Shown in pieces: positions 41,211-50,778 of a DNA stretch of 64,000 nucleotides (the first letter of the stretch is position 1; each line of letters begins with the position of its first letter). The stretch lies in IMG/VR virus record IMGVR_UViG_3300035665_000001, positions 1-64,000 of that record; one strand, given 5' to 3'. Below the pieces are notes generated by a model. It did no database searches. It was not told where the DNA came from and worked only from the letters and a program-made list of their open reading frames with translations. Source of the stretch: a virus. Position numbers and translations under genes: made by a program.

Positions 41211-43058
41211 TCACATTCTTGGGTTTACTGATATAGTAGATATACCACGCGATTTAGTAACCATAATAATCTCTTTAACTTTTTCTTTAATTTCCTCTCT
41301 ATGAGAAATCAGATACACTTTCATTTTTTCCTGCTTAGAAACATTCTTAATAAAAGTAAATACCGATTCTAATAAAGTACCATTTATACCACTATCTAAC
41401 ACCTCATCCATAAAAATAGCATCAAATTCAACATTATTTTTCAATTTAAATACTTTCATCAACGCCATCATTAACATAATGTTGCCGATTCTTTTCTCAC
41501 CATTTGATAATGATCCCGGATTAACTTCCTTACCCAATTTCATTACTCTGATTGTAAAATCGGGATTAAATTGTAGATGAATATTATAATCGGGTATCAA
41601 TTTTTTAAAATTTCTAAGAATTTCATTTGTTTGTTTGATATATCTTCTAAGAAATTTTCCCCTATTTTTAGGTTCCTCAGCTATTTTAATATAATTTTTC
41701 AAATCAGTTATAACTTCAACAACTTTATCTATAGTGGATAAATCAATCTCTCGTATAAGTTCTCTATTAGCATCAATTTCAGTTAAAAAATGATTTTCTT
41801 GATTAATAACCTGTTCCAATTCTTTTTTAATGTTTGTTAGCACTATATCAATGTTATCAAGTTCTTTTTTATCAACAGTTAACTCAATCTGATCAAGTGC
41901 ATCTTTTATTTCCTGTAACAGTGATTTTTTTTCCGTTAACGATTTTTTAATTTTTGTTTCCGATTCTTCGTGCTTGGATACACTTTTATCTATCGATTTC
42001 ATTTTCGATTCATATGATTTCAACTTTTCATCACTGGCCAATATCGCAGATGCATCCTGCCACGTTTGTTCACATGTGGGACAAATACTATCTTTTAAAG
42101 ATTTATTTTTTTTCTTTTCACTTTCATATTTTTCAGATATAATTTCAAATTCTCGATTTTCACGCTCAATTGCGGAACATATATCTTTTTGTGCAACTTT
42201 TAATTCAGAAATACTTGCAGATATATTAATCTTATGTTCATTTAACTCATTGACAAAATCATATTTTTCTTTTTCAGTTGCAAAATCAATGCTGGCATAA
42301 AAATCAATTTTGTTATTCAATTCTGCAATCTCTTTTTTTCTTCTGGATTCAAAACGGTCATATGACGTTTGTAATCTTACAATTTGTTCTTGTATTTGCT
42401 CATTGGAATATTTTATTTCTTTTGCACTCGATTCTAAATCTGCAAGTTTTACTTGTTCATCTCGCAATTTATCTTTAATATCCGCTAGTTGCATATTATA
42501 AACATCAAAATTAAAAATATTCTCCAACACCTTTTTCTGGCTAGATGGCAGCATATTTAAAAACGGTTTATTATGTTCCGATGCAACTGAAAATAAAGAT
42601 GTTTGTAAAAAAGTTTCAAAATTCATACGAAACAATTTTTGTATCAACACATCATTATCCTTATCATCGGCTTTAGATATATTATGCCATAAATAACCAT
42701 CATTTGCAGTAATATCAGATACCAATCTATACAGATTTAAAACTTTTGGTTTTCTACCTCTTTCAATTTTATATTTGACTTTTTCAACAAAAAATTCTAA
42801 CTCTACTAACGCATCTTTCCCTTTAATATAATTAACGATTTCATTCGCCTTAACATTTGAAACTGTTTCACCAAAAATAGCATATGTTAATGCTGCCATG
42901 AAGGATGATTTACCCGAACCAATTCTCGAACCCTCAGTATCTTTATCAATACCATCAACCAATATTACCGTAGATGAGAAAGTATTAAAATCCACCTCCT
43001 GCATCGCTCCATAACTATAAAAATTCTGAATTCTCAATTTATCAAACTTAATTCTCAT
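41211..43058 (-). CDS. Recombination exonuclease subunit gp46 (Rad50/SbcC-like ATPase)
   Basis: The product has 615 residues (T4 gp46 has 560). Walker A is GSRIGSGKSSFMAALTYAIFGE (about 43-64). Two long coiled-coil arms surround a zinc hook CPTCEQTW. The ABC signature is NPGSLSNGEKRIGNIML and Walker B is FDAIFMDEVLDSG, followed by the H-loop LISHREEI. With gp47 it resects DNA ends for recombination-dependent replication. gp47 lies directly upstream on the same strand, the T4 order, with a 110-bp gap. The DnaE-like fragment follows. Confidence 0.93.
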   Translation of the reverse strand: MRIKFDKLRIQNFYSYGAMQEVDFNTFSSTVILVDGIDKDTEGSRIGSGKSSFMAALTYAIFGETVSNVKANEIVNYIKGKDALVELEFFVEKVKYKIERGRKPKVLNLYRLVSDITANDGYLWHNISKADDKDNDVLIQKLFRMNFETFLQTSLFSVASEHNKPFLNMLPSSQKKVLENIFNFDVYNMQLADIKDKLRDEQVKLADLESSAKEIKYSNEQIQEQIVRLQTSYDRFESRRKKEIAELNNKIDFYASIDFATEKEKYDFVNELNEHKINISASISELKVAQKDICSAIERENREFEIISEKYESEKKKNKSLKDSICPTCEQTWQDASAILASDEKLKSYESKMKSIDKSVSKHEESETKIKKSLTEKKSLLQEIKDALDQIELTVDKKELDNIDIVLTNIKKELEQVINQENHFLTEIDANRELIREIDLSTIDKVVEVITDLKNYIKIAEEPKNRGKFLRRYIKQTNEILRNFKKLIPDYNIHLQFNPDFTIRVMKLGKEVNPGSLSNGEKRIGNIMLMMALMKVFKLKNNVEFDAIFMDEVLDSGINGTLLESVFTFIKNVSKQEKMKVYLISHREEIKEKVKEIIMVTKSRGISTISVNPRM

Positions 43059-43168
43059 ATTATTCCATTCTCAATTCTCAAACAAAACACACAACAAACA
43101 CCACATAATATATTTTTTCAAATTCATACTACCCAAGCAACTATACATCTTTTAATATTGAATCACAA

Positions 43169-44236
43169 CTACTCTTGATACGTCTTCGATAATTCTCTAA
43201 GAAATTTTATTGATTCTCGATCTACAGCACCAACTAAATCTTTATTATTTTTTATCATCTCATTTAATACAAAATCCATATATGATTGATCGGAGTTTAT
43301 TTTAGTAGATGATTCATCGTCAGTATCATCCTCATCGTCACTATCTAGATCATCCCATACAAAATACTGATCATCCAAAACCAAATCATTAATACCATGT
43401 GTTAGCAACAATTTTGATTTCAATTCCTCCAATTCAGAATATTTCAAATTTGTATCTATAATCAGTTTAAGATTATCACCAACAGAAAAAATAGTTGTTA
43501 AATCATCAATTTCCAATAATTCCGAAACCTTAAACCTATACATTCTTGGGTGATGGTATTCTATAAATTCTCTATCACCAGTATTCACATCTAAAATAGT
43601 CCACCCACGTTCATCGGAATCCTCACCATAAAAAAATCTACATATATTTCCAATATATGTTAATTTTCCCTTAGTTTGTTTTTTATGGAAATGTCCTAAG
43701 AACACATGGTTGTACTTTTCAGTAATTGTATTCGCATTAGCACCTTCTTCAGCTTTTATAAACTGATTTAACATAAAACCCTGTACCTCTATATGACCAC
43801 ACATATAATCTGCGATTGGAAATTGGTGATCTTTAATGTATGCATTTGGAAAATACGGTAACATATAAAAATTTTTATTATATATTTCAACTATTTGTGG
43901 TTCATCTACAATCTTAATATTTTTATATCCTGAAAAAATATGTAAGTTATGTCCATTTGAATCGTATGTTTTTTTAGACATATCATGATTACCTGCTAAA
44001 ATATAAACATTATCGAAAGTATCACTAAGTAATTTAAACGCTTTTGCTAAATGATTCAATGTGCTAGTTGATATAGTTTCTTTTATATCTAAAGTATCAC
44101 CCAAATTAATCATAGTAGTTATGCCGTATTTTTTCGCGTGTTCGCACTGCGTACGAACACCATTCAAAATTATTGCATCAAACTTACCATTTGATTTCCC
44201 AAAATGCCAATCCGTACTCATTGTAATTTTTTCCAT
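43169..44236 (-). CDS. Recombination exonuclease subunit gp47 (Mre11/SbcD-like nuclease)
   Basis: The start is ATG 44236 (MEKITMSTDWHFGKSNG...), with GAGGAG upstream, giving 355 residues (T4 gp47 has 339). Calcineurin-type phosphoesterase motifs occur in order: STDWHFG (D-x-H), MINLGDTLD (GD), YILAGNHD (GNHD), MCGHIEV and FLGHFHKKQ (GHxH). These bind two Mn ions. An acidic insert (DDLDSDDEDDTDDES) lies near residue 310. It forms the nuclease complex with gp46, which follows. The divergent gap to the plus-strand structural genes has a late box for the other direction. Confidence 0.93.
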   Translation of the reverse strand: MEKITMSTDWHFGKSNGKFDAIILNGVRTQCEHAKKYGITTMINLGDTLDIKETISTSTLNHLAKAFKLLSDTFDNVYILAGNHDMSKKTYDSNGHNLHIFSGYKNIKIVDEPQIVEIYNKNFYMLPYFPNAYIKDHQFPIADYMCGHIEVQGFMLNQFIKAEEGANANTITEKYNHVFLGHFHKKQTKGKLTYIGNICRFFYGEDSDERGWTILDVNTGDREFIEYHHPRMYRFKVSELLEIDDLTTIFSVGDNLKLIIDTNLKYSELEELKSKLLLTHGINDLVLDDQYFVWDDLDSDDEDDTDDESSTKINSDQSYMDFVLNEMIKNNKDLVGAVDRESIKFLRELSKTYQE

Positions 44237-44431
44237 AATCTCCTCGCAAAGCAAACAAAATAACGTGTTGTAGATCATTCATACAATACATTATACATTC
44301 TTTGTTCAATTATTATACCTTATTATTAAGGCATTTTTTTCCCAATTACGACATTTTTTTTCATATCACCGCTACCACAAATCAAGTAAATAACTTACAT
44401 TTCTAATTTCCAATATGCTTTCTGTGAAATT

Positions 44432-44439
44432 TATAAATA
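44432..44439 (+). promoter_or_regulatory. T4-type late promoter box TATAAATA
   Basis: TTTATAAATAG lies 33 bp before ATG 44473 and starts the plus-strand structural block. Confidence 0.7.
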
Positions 44440-44472
44440 GTTTTAATTATAATAATTAGTGGAGAAAATTCA

Positions 44473-45453
44473 ATGGCACAAAATTTTGATAATACCCAAA
44501 AAATTGTTGACATTCATGGAAATACAGTCACGTATATAAATCCATCAAAAATTGTTAGTGATAAATTTGGATTGAAGCTTATTGGCAACAACTTTAATGA
44601 TGATGCCGAAATAAAAGAGGTAATTAATGAAAATTTTATCGTATTAACACAAAACTTTTATGATGAAACACCACCCACAAATCCTGTTTTAGGACAAAAT
44701 TGGTGTAGTTCAACAGATAACTTAACATACAAATGGTTTGGGCAAAATTGGGTGCAATCCGATAAAGATGTAACTTATGATTCATTTATGTTTATTAAAT
44801 ATGATATGACAAATGTTAAAGATTTTGTTCTAGATGAATTTGTATTTAATTTTACTATGAACAACATAAAGTTATACAACCAAAATATGTCAGATGTTAA
44901 ATTTGTTATCGATCCGTTCGATTCAAGAAAACTTATTATCCGAGATAAAAATGTAACGATGCTTTACATTTTGGTTTTTCATCCTAAAGACAGGATTTCC
45001 AACCCAATTTTAAATAAAAAACTGGAAATATTTACAGCATCAGGACAAACACAATTCGATATAAGTACATTTTTAGACAACAATGAAATCAATACCTTAT
45101 CAGTAGCTTTAAATGATACCATGTTAAAAAATAATGAATTTTTTATTGCTAATAATATTTTAAACATTGATGGTTTAATTTATAGAGTTAGAAAAGATAA
45201 TAAATTAACTGTTTGGAAATATGGTGGAAGTTTAACTGGATACTATTCATCTTTTAAAATTCATACAAGTAGAAGTGAATCATTTTTAAGAATACCAAAA
45301 TTTTTCAAAAACATTGAACAATTGGAATTAATAGATGTGGACAATAAAACCACTATAAACCCAATTGAAACTATTGAATATGACAATTTTGTACATTTCG
45401 AATTTTTAAATAAAAAAAATGTTGTTGCAAATATCCACGCCAGAATAATTTAA
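44473..45453 (+). CDS. Fibre/baseplate-associated protein, 326 aa (putative)
   Basis: Residues about 70-100 contain ETPPTNPVLGQNWCSSTDNLTYKWFGQNW. This is the P-x-x-P-x-x-G-x-x-W-x-x-x-x-x-x-x-x-x-x-W pattern common in T4-like tail fibre and baseplate proteins. The rest is beta-rich with several FDISTFL / LSVALND type segments. RBS GGAG and a perfect late box. It is followed by a smaller gene that contains a similar GYIWYNTVEKVYKTW motif, so the two look related. It is probably an adhesin or wedge component; no specific T4 counterpart recognised. Confidence 0.65.
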   Translation: MAQNFDNTQKIVDIHGNTVTYINPSKIVSDKFGLKLIGNNFNDDAEIKEVINENFIVLTQNFYDETPPTNPVLGQNWCSSTDNLTYKWFGQNWVQSDKDVTYDSFMFIKYDMTNVKDFVLDEFVFNFTMNNIKLYNQNMSDVKFVIDPFDSRKLIIRDKNVTMLYILVFHPKDRISNPILNKKLEIFTASGQTQFDISTFLDNNEINTLSVALNDTMLKNNEFFIANNILNIDGLIYRVRKDNKLTVWKYGGSLTGYYSSFKIHTSRSESFLRIPKFFKNIEQLELIDVDNKTTINPIETIEYDNFVHFEFLNKKNVVANIHARII

Positions 45454-45469
45454 AAGGAGTTACAACTTT

Positions 45470-45856
45470 ATGATTTTCCCATTAAATGCTAATAAAATTG
45501 AACAATTAGAATTAGACCCAGAAAAAGTAATAAACGGATATATCTGGTACAATACAGTTGAAAAAGTATATAAAACCTGGATCGATGGTGTGTTGAATGT
45601 ATTCATTACTGATCACACTGTAAATTCAATAATGGTTGACAAATTATTGTTGCCACATCAATTTACTATTTCATTTTCAAATGCACATAGTGTCATCATC
45701 AAACATAATAAAAAAACAAAAAATTTTAACTACAATGTGTATGATACTATCGATAATTGCAATCTATACTGTTCTCTCGAAATTATTGATGAAAATGAGG
45801 TAAACATTGATTTCGTAGATCCAGTTACAGGTCACATCTTTATGTATTTTGAATAA
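45470..45856 (+). CDS. Small fibre-associated-like protein, 128 aa
   Basis: AAAGGAG upstream. The motif NGYIWYNTVEKVYKTWIDG (about 21-39) is a short version of the W-x-x-W repeat in the previous gene. The C-terminal part is a beta domain (HQFTISFSNAHSVIIKHNKKT; VDPVTGHIFMYF). It lies 16 bp after the 326-residue gene, same transcript. Function unknown beyond likely tail or fibre association. Confidence 0.65.
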   Translation: MIFPLNANKIEQLELDPEKVINGYIWYNTVEKVYKTWIDGVLNVFITDHTVNSIMVDKLLLPHQFTISFSNAHSVIIKHNKKTKNFNYNVYDTIDNCNLYCSLEIIDENEVNIDFVDPVTGHIFMYFE

Positions 45857-45873
45857 GATTATTCAACGTAGGT

Positions 45874-45881
45874 AATAAATA
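45874..45881 (+). promoter_or_regulatory. Late-promoter-like box AATAAATA
   Basis: GGTAATAAATAAATAAA lies 39 bp before ATG 45921. Variant of TATAAATA at the usual distance. Confidence 0.5.
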
Positions 45882-45920
45882 AATAAAAACTCCAACTTAA
45901 TTAATTAAAGGTGAACAATA

Positions 45921-47894
45921 ATGATTAAAAGTAAATTACATAATCCTATAATCGCACAGAATTCGCATATCGAAAACGCGGTTGTACAAAAAGTAAATAA
46001 TGATAACGAACTGGTATTTTCAAACCTTGATTCGATTACACCCGTCGTTCCAGAAACTGGAAGAATTTGGTTCAACACCGATAAAGGTCAATTTCATTTT
46101 GCAAACGTAGGTAATGGTGGTAATGGTAAAAATTATGTTGACGAATTTTTATCAAGAACTGATTTAAGAGCACAAGAAGTAGTAAGTAAAATTGATTTTC
46201 AAGACACTTTAAAAATCAATGATAAAACTGGTGGCAATATCTTGACAGTTGATTCTACTAGCAAAGACATCCATATTACCGGTAATTCTTTAAGTGCAAC
46301 TTTATCTTCAAACACAACAACTACAATTGGTGGAACAAACACCCTAAATGTAACTGGTGATGAAACAGAAACATTTGGTAGCAAAAAAACTGAATCAGTA
46401 ACATCAGATTCTACTCTTACCATTGGTGGAAAATACACTACTATTGTCACAGATGATGTTTCAGAAACATACAGTTCAAACAAAAGTGTTGCAACAACTA
46501 AAGATTATACTACTACAGTAGGTGGAAAATACACTTCATTGGTAACAGGTGTAGCTGCAGAAACATTTTCATCATCATTATCAACCACAGTAACAGGAAA
46601 TTTTGTTGAAACCGTTGGTGGTACAGTTACTATAACAGTTGCAGGTAATGTTACTGAGAATTTTTCTTCTAACCAACAAACCAATATTACTTCCAATTTA
46701 GGTATCAAAGTTGGTGCAGTGGCAACTTTAACAGACGGTTCTGGAAATACTAAAGTCGAAGCAAATAATACAAACAATACATTAACTGTAAACTATGCTA
46801 CTATCAATATTAATGGACAAACAGAAACCCATAAATTGAGTAACAAATTTACAATTAATGATGGTTTGAGCGATAAATTAATTATTGACAATTCAAATGA
46901 TAAAATAACTGCTATCTATGATACTATTGAAAATACATCAAATATAATCAAATCTAATGTTGCTAGTATTTTTGCATTAACAGATAGTTCAAACAATGAT
47001 AAAATTATTGCAAACCACGTTAATAACTCATTAAACATACATTATGCTGAAACAACCATTACAGGCAATGCAACTGTTGATGGTAATATGTTAATTACTG
47101 GTGATTTAACTATTGGTGGTCAAACTACAAAAGTTGATGTTGCCTCAGAAAATTTAAGAATTGCTGACAACGTAATCATTTTAAACAGTAATTTAACAGA
47201 AGCAACCGATCCAAGATTAGCATCAGCAATCGTGGATGGCGTAGATGTTGATTATAATGCTGGGGTTGCAATTAATAGAGGCAGTCAAGGTATTCTGGAT
47301 TTAATCAAATGGGTTGAATCTACCGATACATCATCAAATGTCACCTTACGTGACGCAGTTGCAAAAACTTCTGTTTGGAATTATGAAGCTGCTACACCCG
47401 CATATGAGTTACACCAAATAATCAATGCATATTCATTAGCAAGAAAAGTTAAAGATAAATCAGGTACACATTGGGTTGGTTATGATGGTCATGAAGGTTT
47501 AAATTATTCGGCTGCAAAAGCTGCTGGTGCAACTACAGAAGAAGCGTTAGATTATTCATTTAAATTAGATGCAGATTTACTTGATAATTCTGTTGATGCT
47601 ATCGTTGAAGAACTTGATAATCTTAAATTTGATAGTAAAAATTCAAAAAGAGTTGGACAAACCCCATCAGTAGGAACTGAATTTACTATCACTCATAACT
47701 TAGGAACAGTTTATGTAGATGTTAGAACTCAAAGAGAGGATGACGGTAAATGGTATTTTGATATTTTGCCTATTCAAGTAATTGATGCAAACACTATCAA
47801 AATTGTTGCTTCAGAAGCTACTAAAATTAGATATATGATTTCTGCCATTGAAGGGTTTGATGTTAATCAAGCCACAGAATTAGTTATCATTTAA
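45921..47894 (+). CDS. Tail spike/fibre protein with gp5/VgrG-like beta-helix repeats, 657 aa
   Basis: The N-terminus has the fibre motif TPVVPETGRIWFNTDKGQFHF. Residues about 110-245 contain about five imperfect repeats of TxTxGGxxTxxVTxxxxETFSS, the pattern of triple-stranded beta-helices in T4 gp5 and VgrG spikes. A fibre domain follows (VDGNMLITGDLTIGGQTTKVDVASENLRIADNVIILNSN, about 380-420), shared with the minus-strand gene at 31124. The C-terminal domain has GQTPSVGTEFTITHNLGTVYVDVRTQ, a common fibre-tip fold. It is probably trimeric. RBS AAAGGTG; strong terminator after the stop. Confidence 0.8.
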   Translation: MIKSKLHNPIIAQNSHIENAVVQKVNNDNELVFSNLDSITPVVPETGRIWFNTDKGQFHFANVGNGGNGKNYVDEFLSRTDLRAQEVVSKIDFQDTLKINDKTGGNILTVDSTSKDIHITGNSLSATLSSNTTTTIGGTNTLNVTGDETETFGSKKTESVTSDSTLTIGGKYTTIVTDDVSETYSSNKSVATTKDYTTTVGGKYTSLVTGVAAETFSSSLSTTVTGNFVETVGGTVTITVAGNVTENFSSNQQTNITSNLGIKVGAVATLTDGSGNTKVEANNTNNTLTVNYATININGQTETHKLSNKFTINDGLSDKLIIDNSNDKITAIYDTIENTSNIIKSNVASIFALTDSSNNDKIIANHVNNSLNIHYAETTITGNATVDGNMLITGDLTIGGQTTKVDVASENLRIADNVIILNSNLTEATDPRLASAIVDGVDVDYNAGVAINRGSQGILDLIKWVESTDTSSNVTLRDAVAKTSVWNYEAATPAYELHQIINAYSLARKVKDKSGTHWVGYDGHEGLNYSAAKAAGATTEEALDYSFKLDADLLDNSVDAIVEELDNLKFDSKNSKRVGQTPSVGTEFTITHNLGTVYVDVRTQREDDGKWYFDILPIQVIDANTIKIVASEATKIRYMISAIEGFDVNQATELVII

Positions 47895-47911
47895 TAAAAT
47901 CACTTTTTTAA

Positions 47912-47947
47912 AAGTCCACTAAATTGATTTTAGTGGACTTTTTTTTG
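47912..47947 (+). terminator. Rho-independent terminator after the spike gene
   Basis: AAGTCCACTAAA pairs with TTTAGTGGACTT (12 bp, 5-nt loop) followed by eight T. It separates the fibre genes from the tail-sheath unit. Confidence 0.9.
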
Positions 47948-48024
47948 CAAAAAGTTTTATTTATAAAATTATTAAAAAAATAAAAATAACGATTTATAAA
48001 AAAAAGGTAATTTTATTAGATTAC

Positions 48025-48032
48025 TATAAATA
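48025..48032 (+). promoter_or_regulatory. T4-type late promoter box TATAAATA
   Basis: TTACTATAAATAAAA lies 44 bp before the sheath ATG at 48076, just after the previous terminator. It should be the strong start for tail-sheath mRNA. Confidence 0.7.
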
Positions 48033-48075
48033 AAATTTGAAAATAAAACAAAAATAATTATTAAGGAGAATGAAA

Positions 48076-50643
48076 ATGTTAGTAGGCGTAGAAACACAAC
48101 TTCTAGACGCATCACCATCGTATCCAGGTGGAGATTCGTCATTTATACCAACTATTGTTACATTTGCAGAAAAAGGTCCTGTCAACCAACCTGTTTTAGT
48201 TGGTTCTGCGATGGAATGTTTAGAAATTTTTGGTGAAGCTATTTTAGCTAAGAAACAATATGGTATGTTTGCAGCATATGAATTTTTTAAACAAGGTTCA
48301 GGTGCATGGATTGTAAGAGCAGGTGCTGATCAAGCCGGTTATGCTGAAACAACTATCAAAGCTAGAGATGGTAAACCATTGTTGACTGTTAGATATAAAA
48401 CATCAGGCGAATTTGGTAATTCATTAAGAGCTGTATTCCAAGACATCAACCCAATTAATTTTGATGGTGTTGTTACTATGCAGGTTGTTATTGAAATGAT
48501 AAACCCATTAACACCAGATGAATGGGCATTGACTGAAAAAACCCCATATCCAGCATATATTCCAGTTCCTGGAAAAAACAGATTCAATGTTGACTTTGCA
48601 ACTCAAAGAGTTTATACTGCAATTGATGATGAAGATCAAGTAAACCATTTTGGTGAATATTTGTATGATGCAAAAACTGATAAATGTATCAAACAAGTAA
48701 ATGAAATCGTTGCAAAACAACAAACTGAAGATTTTATGTTTATTTTTGAACGTGATCCATTTACATCAACTATTTTAATTGAAAAATTAAAAGCTACTGT
48801 AAATTTTGCAGGCGGTTCAAATGCAATTGAAACAGCTTGGGCACCAATTTTCAACTTAGCTGGTTTCAAAAAATATGATGCTGCAAGAGCTGAATTCAGA
48901 GCAGAATCAGATAAATATACAATGGCTAAAAATGAATATGTACAATTACCAATCAATGTTCAAAAATATGTCAAAGACAACAACATCTTAGTTATTGGAG
49001 ATTTAACTCTCAGAGGTATGATGGAAGTTGTTTATGGTGATAAATTAAAAGATTGGGGTGTTTACAATGGTTTTGATACAACTGTAGGTTCAGTAGCTTA
49101 TGCAACAGCTTATCCAGATGTTAAAAATCCAGCGGTAAAAGATACAGACACAGTTAAGTTAACAGACATCAATGGTGTTGATACCGATGTTCAAGTTGGT
49201 GATATTAGAAAACATGTAATGCCTTTGGGTGGCGATGTTACTAAACACAATTATTACTTATCAACTGCTGAAGATAAATTCTTAACACAAGAATTATTTG
49301 CTAAAGATTGTCCTCAGGTTGCTGGTGGTCCAGAAAGTTTGGCACCAATTGAAGGGACTGACCATTATTATAATGTTACTGTTCAATTCTCAAATGCTGC
49401 ACAAGTATTAGCAGAAATTATTGAAAAAATGAATAACATTAAAAGAGATCCTGCAAACCAAGCATATAGAGTTGATGCAATTTCACCAGGTGAATGGGGT
49501 AACAATTACCAGGTATCTATCGATTATAATGTATCTGTAGATGAAGTAACATTCCACGTATTCCAAGAAAGAGGTCCAAACTTAGTTGAAGTTGAAAATG
49601 GTGTTTCGCAATCAAATAAAGCTGATAGAATGGCATTTAAAAACATCAAAATTAGTATTGCGACACCTGTTGACCCAACAAACACACAAACTATTCCTGT
49701 GAATGATGTTGATCCTGATACAGGTGCAGAATTACCTATGCCTTTGATGGGTGGTGCTGATATGTTTACAGAAAAAGATTACCAAAATGATGATAAACTA
49801 GCTCCTTACATCGCAGGTTCAGTTGCACATCAAACTGGTGTTTGGGCAGTACAAAACTTTGAAGAATTTGCATATAAAGCATTAGCTTGTCCTTATTTCT
49901 CACAATTTGGAATGGTATCTGGTGAAATGGTTTCTTTAGCAGAAAATAGAAGAGATTTCCATTGTATTATTGATACACCAGACGTTACAGCTGCATCAGT
50001 TGTAAACTGGAGATTGGATGGTAATCACAACTCTAAATTTGAATCGATTTACTTCCCTTGGTTGATGAAATTAGATCCATACACTAAAAAAGTTGTACCA
50101 ACACCTCCATCTGGTTCTGTGTTACAATCTATTGCCTTAACACAGAAAAATGGTAAAATTTGTGATGCACCTGCTGGTACAAATAGAGGGGTTATCTTTG
50201 ATGCTCAAGCAATTTCTAAAGACATCAAACTTTCACAAGTTACAAGAGATAGATTGTATGGAATGGGTGTTAACCCAATTGTAAAAGGTTTAACAACTGG
50301 TATTTGTATTATGGGTCAAAAAACCACCTATGCAAAAACATCACCAATGCAAAAAATTGGTACAATGCTTATGATTGAGCAAATTGTAAGAGATTTAACA
50401 TTATCTGGTAAAAATTGGTTGTTTGATTTATCAATTCCATCACTTTGGTTAAATATCCAAAATTCATTCCAATCGTATCTAAACACATATGTATCAAGTG
50501 GTTGTTTAGCTGAAGCATCTGCTAACGTAAGTGCGGCATATAACCCACCAATCGTATTGGCTCAGTCAAAATTGAATGCACTGGTGGCAATTAAACCAAG
50601 TCCTTACATGGAACATTTGATCATCCCAATTTCGGTCAGCTGA
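48076..50643 (+). CDS. Contractile tail sheath protein, gp18-like
   Basis: The product has 855 residues from ATG 48076; AAGGAG at 48063-48068 fits this ATG, while the ATG at 48070 is too close. The N-terminal part SYPGGDSSFIPTIVTFAEKGPVNQPVLVGSAMECLEIFG ... AAYEFFKQGSGAWIVRAG is the sheath family start. The C-terminal domain GLTTGICIMGQKTTYAKTSP ... NIQNSFQSYLNTYVSSGCLAEASANVSAAYNPP is the conserved core that interlocks subunits and contacts the tube. It is longer than T4 gp18 (659), with the extra length in the surface-exposed middle. It has its own promoter and a strong terminator, as expected for an abundant protein. Confidence 0.9.
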   Translation: MLVGVETQLLDASPSYPGGDSSFIPTIVTFAEKGPVNQPVLVGSAMECLEIFGEAILAKKQYGMFAAYEFFKQGSGAWIVRAGADQAGYAETTIKARDGKPLLTVRYKTSGEFGNSLRAVFQDINPINFDGVVTMQVVIEMINPLTPDEWALTEKTPYPAYIPVPGKNRFNVDFATQRVYTAIDDEDQVNHFGEYLYDAKTDKCIKQVNEIVAKQQTEDFMFIFERDPFTSTILIEKLKATVNFAGGSNAIETAWAPIFNLAGFKKYDAARAEFRAESDKYTMAKNEYVQLPINVQKYVKDNNILVIGDLTLRGMMEVVYGDKLKDWGVYNGFDTTVGSVAYATAYPDVKNPAVKDTDTVKLTDINGVDTDVQVGDIRKHVMPLGGDVTKHNYYLSTAEDKFLTQELFAKDCPQVAGGPESLAPIEGTDHYYNVTVQFSNAAQVLAEIIEKMNNIKRDPANQAYRVDAISPGEWGNNYQVSIDYNVSVDEVTFHVFQERGPNLVEVENGVSQSNKADRMAFKNIKISIATPVDPTNTQTIPVNDVDPDTGAELPMPLMGGADMFTEKDYQNDDKLAPYIAGSVAHQTGVWAVQNFEEFAYKALACPYFSQFGMVSGEMVSLAENRRDFHCIIDTPDVTAASVVNWRLDGNHNSKFESIYFPWLMKLDPYTKKVVPTPPSGSVLQSIALTQKNGKICDAPAGTNRGVIFDAQAISKDIKLSQVTRDRLYGMGVNPIVKGLTTGICIMGQKTTYAKTSPMQKIGTMLMIEQIVRDLTLSGKNWLFDLSIPSLWLNIQNSFQSYLNTYVSSGCLAEASANVSAAYNPPIVLAQSKLNALVAIKPSPYMEHLIIPISVS

Positions 50644-50683
50644 GGTAAATCAATAACTTAGGAAGCCTTTTTTGGTGAAATGA

Positions 50684-50713
50684 AAATACCCAATTTCGAT
50701 TGGGTATTTTTTT
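50684..50713 (+). terminator. Rho-independent terminator with UUCG loop after the tail sheath gene
   Basis: AAATACCCAAT-TTCG-ATTGGGTATTT is an 11-bp perfect stem with a stable UUCG tetraloop, followed by TTTT. It closes the sheath transcript. Confidence 0.92.
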
Positions 50714-50716
50714 GTC

Positions 50717-50777
50717 TTTTTATCCTATTAGTGTTTTAACTATATTATACTATACGAATACGCTAATAGGATAAAAA
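50717..50777 (+). promoter_or_regulatory. 15-bp inverted repeat around a promoter, covering the RBS of the endonuclease gene
   Basis: TTTTTATCCTATTAG (50717-50731) is exactly complementary to CTAATAGGATAAAAA (50763-50777). The right arm contains the AGGA Shine-Dalgarno of the ATG at 50779. The 31-nt loop holds TATATTATACTATACG, which resembles a -10 element. Read-through RNA from the sheath gene would hide the RBS; RNA started inside the loop would not. T4 I-TevI is controlled in this way. Confidence 0.6.
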
Positions 50778-50778
50778 G

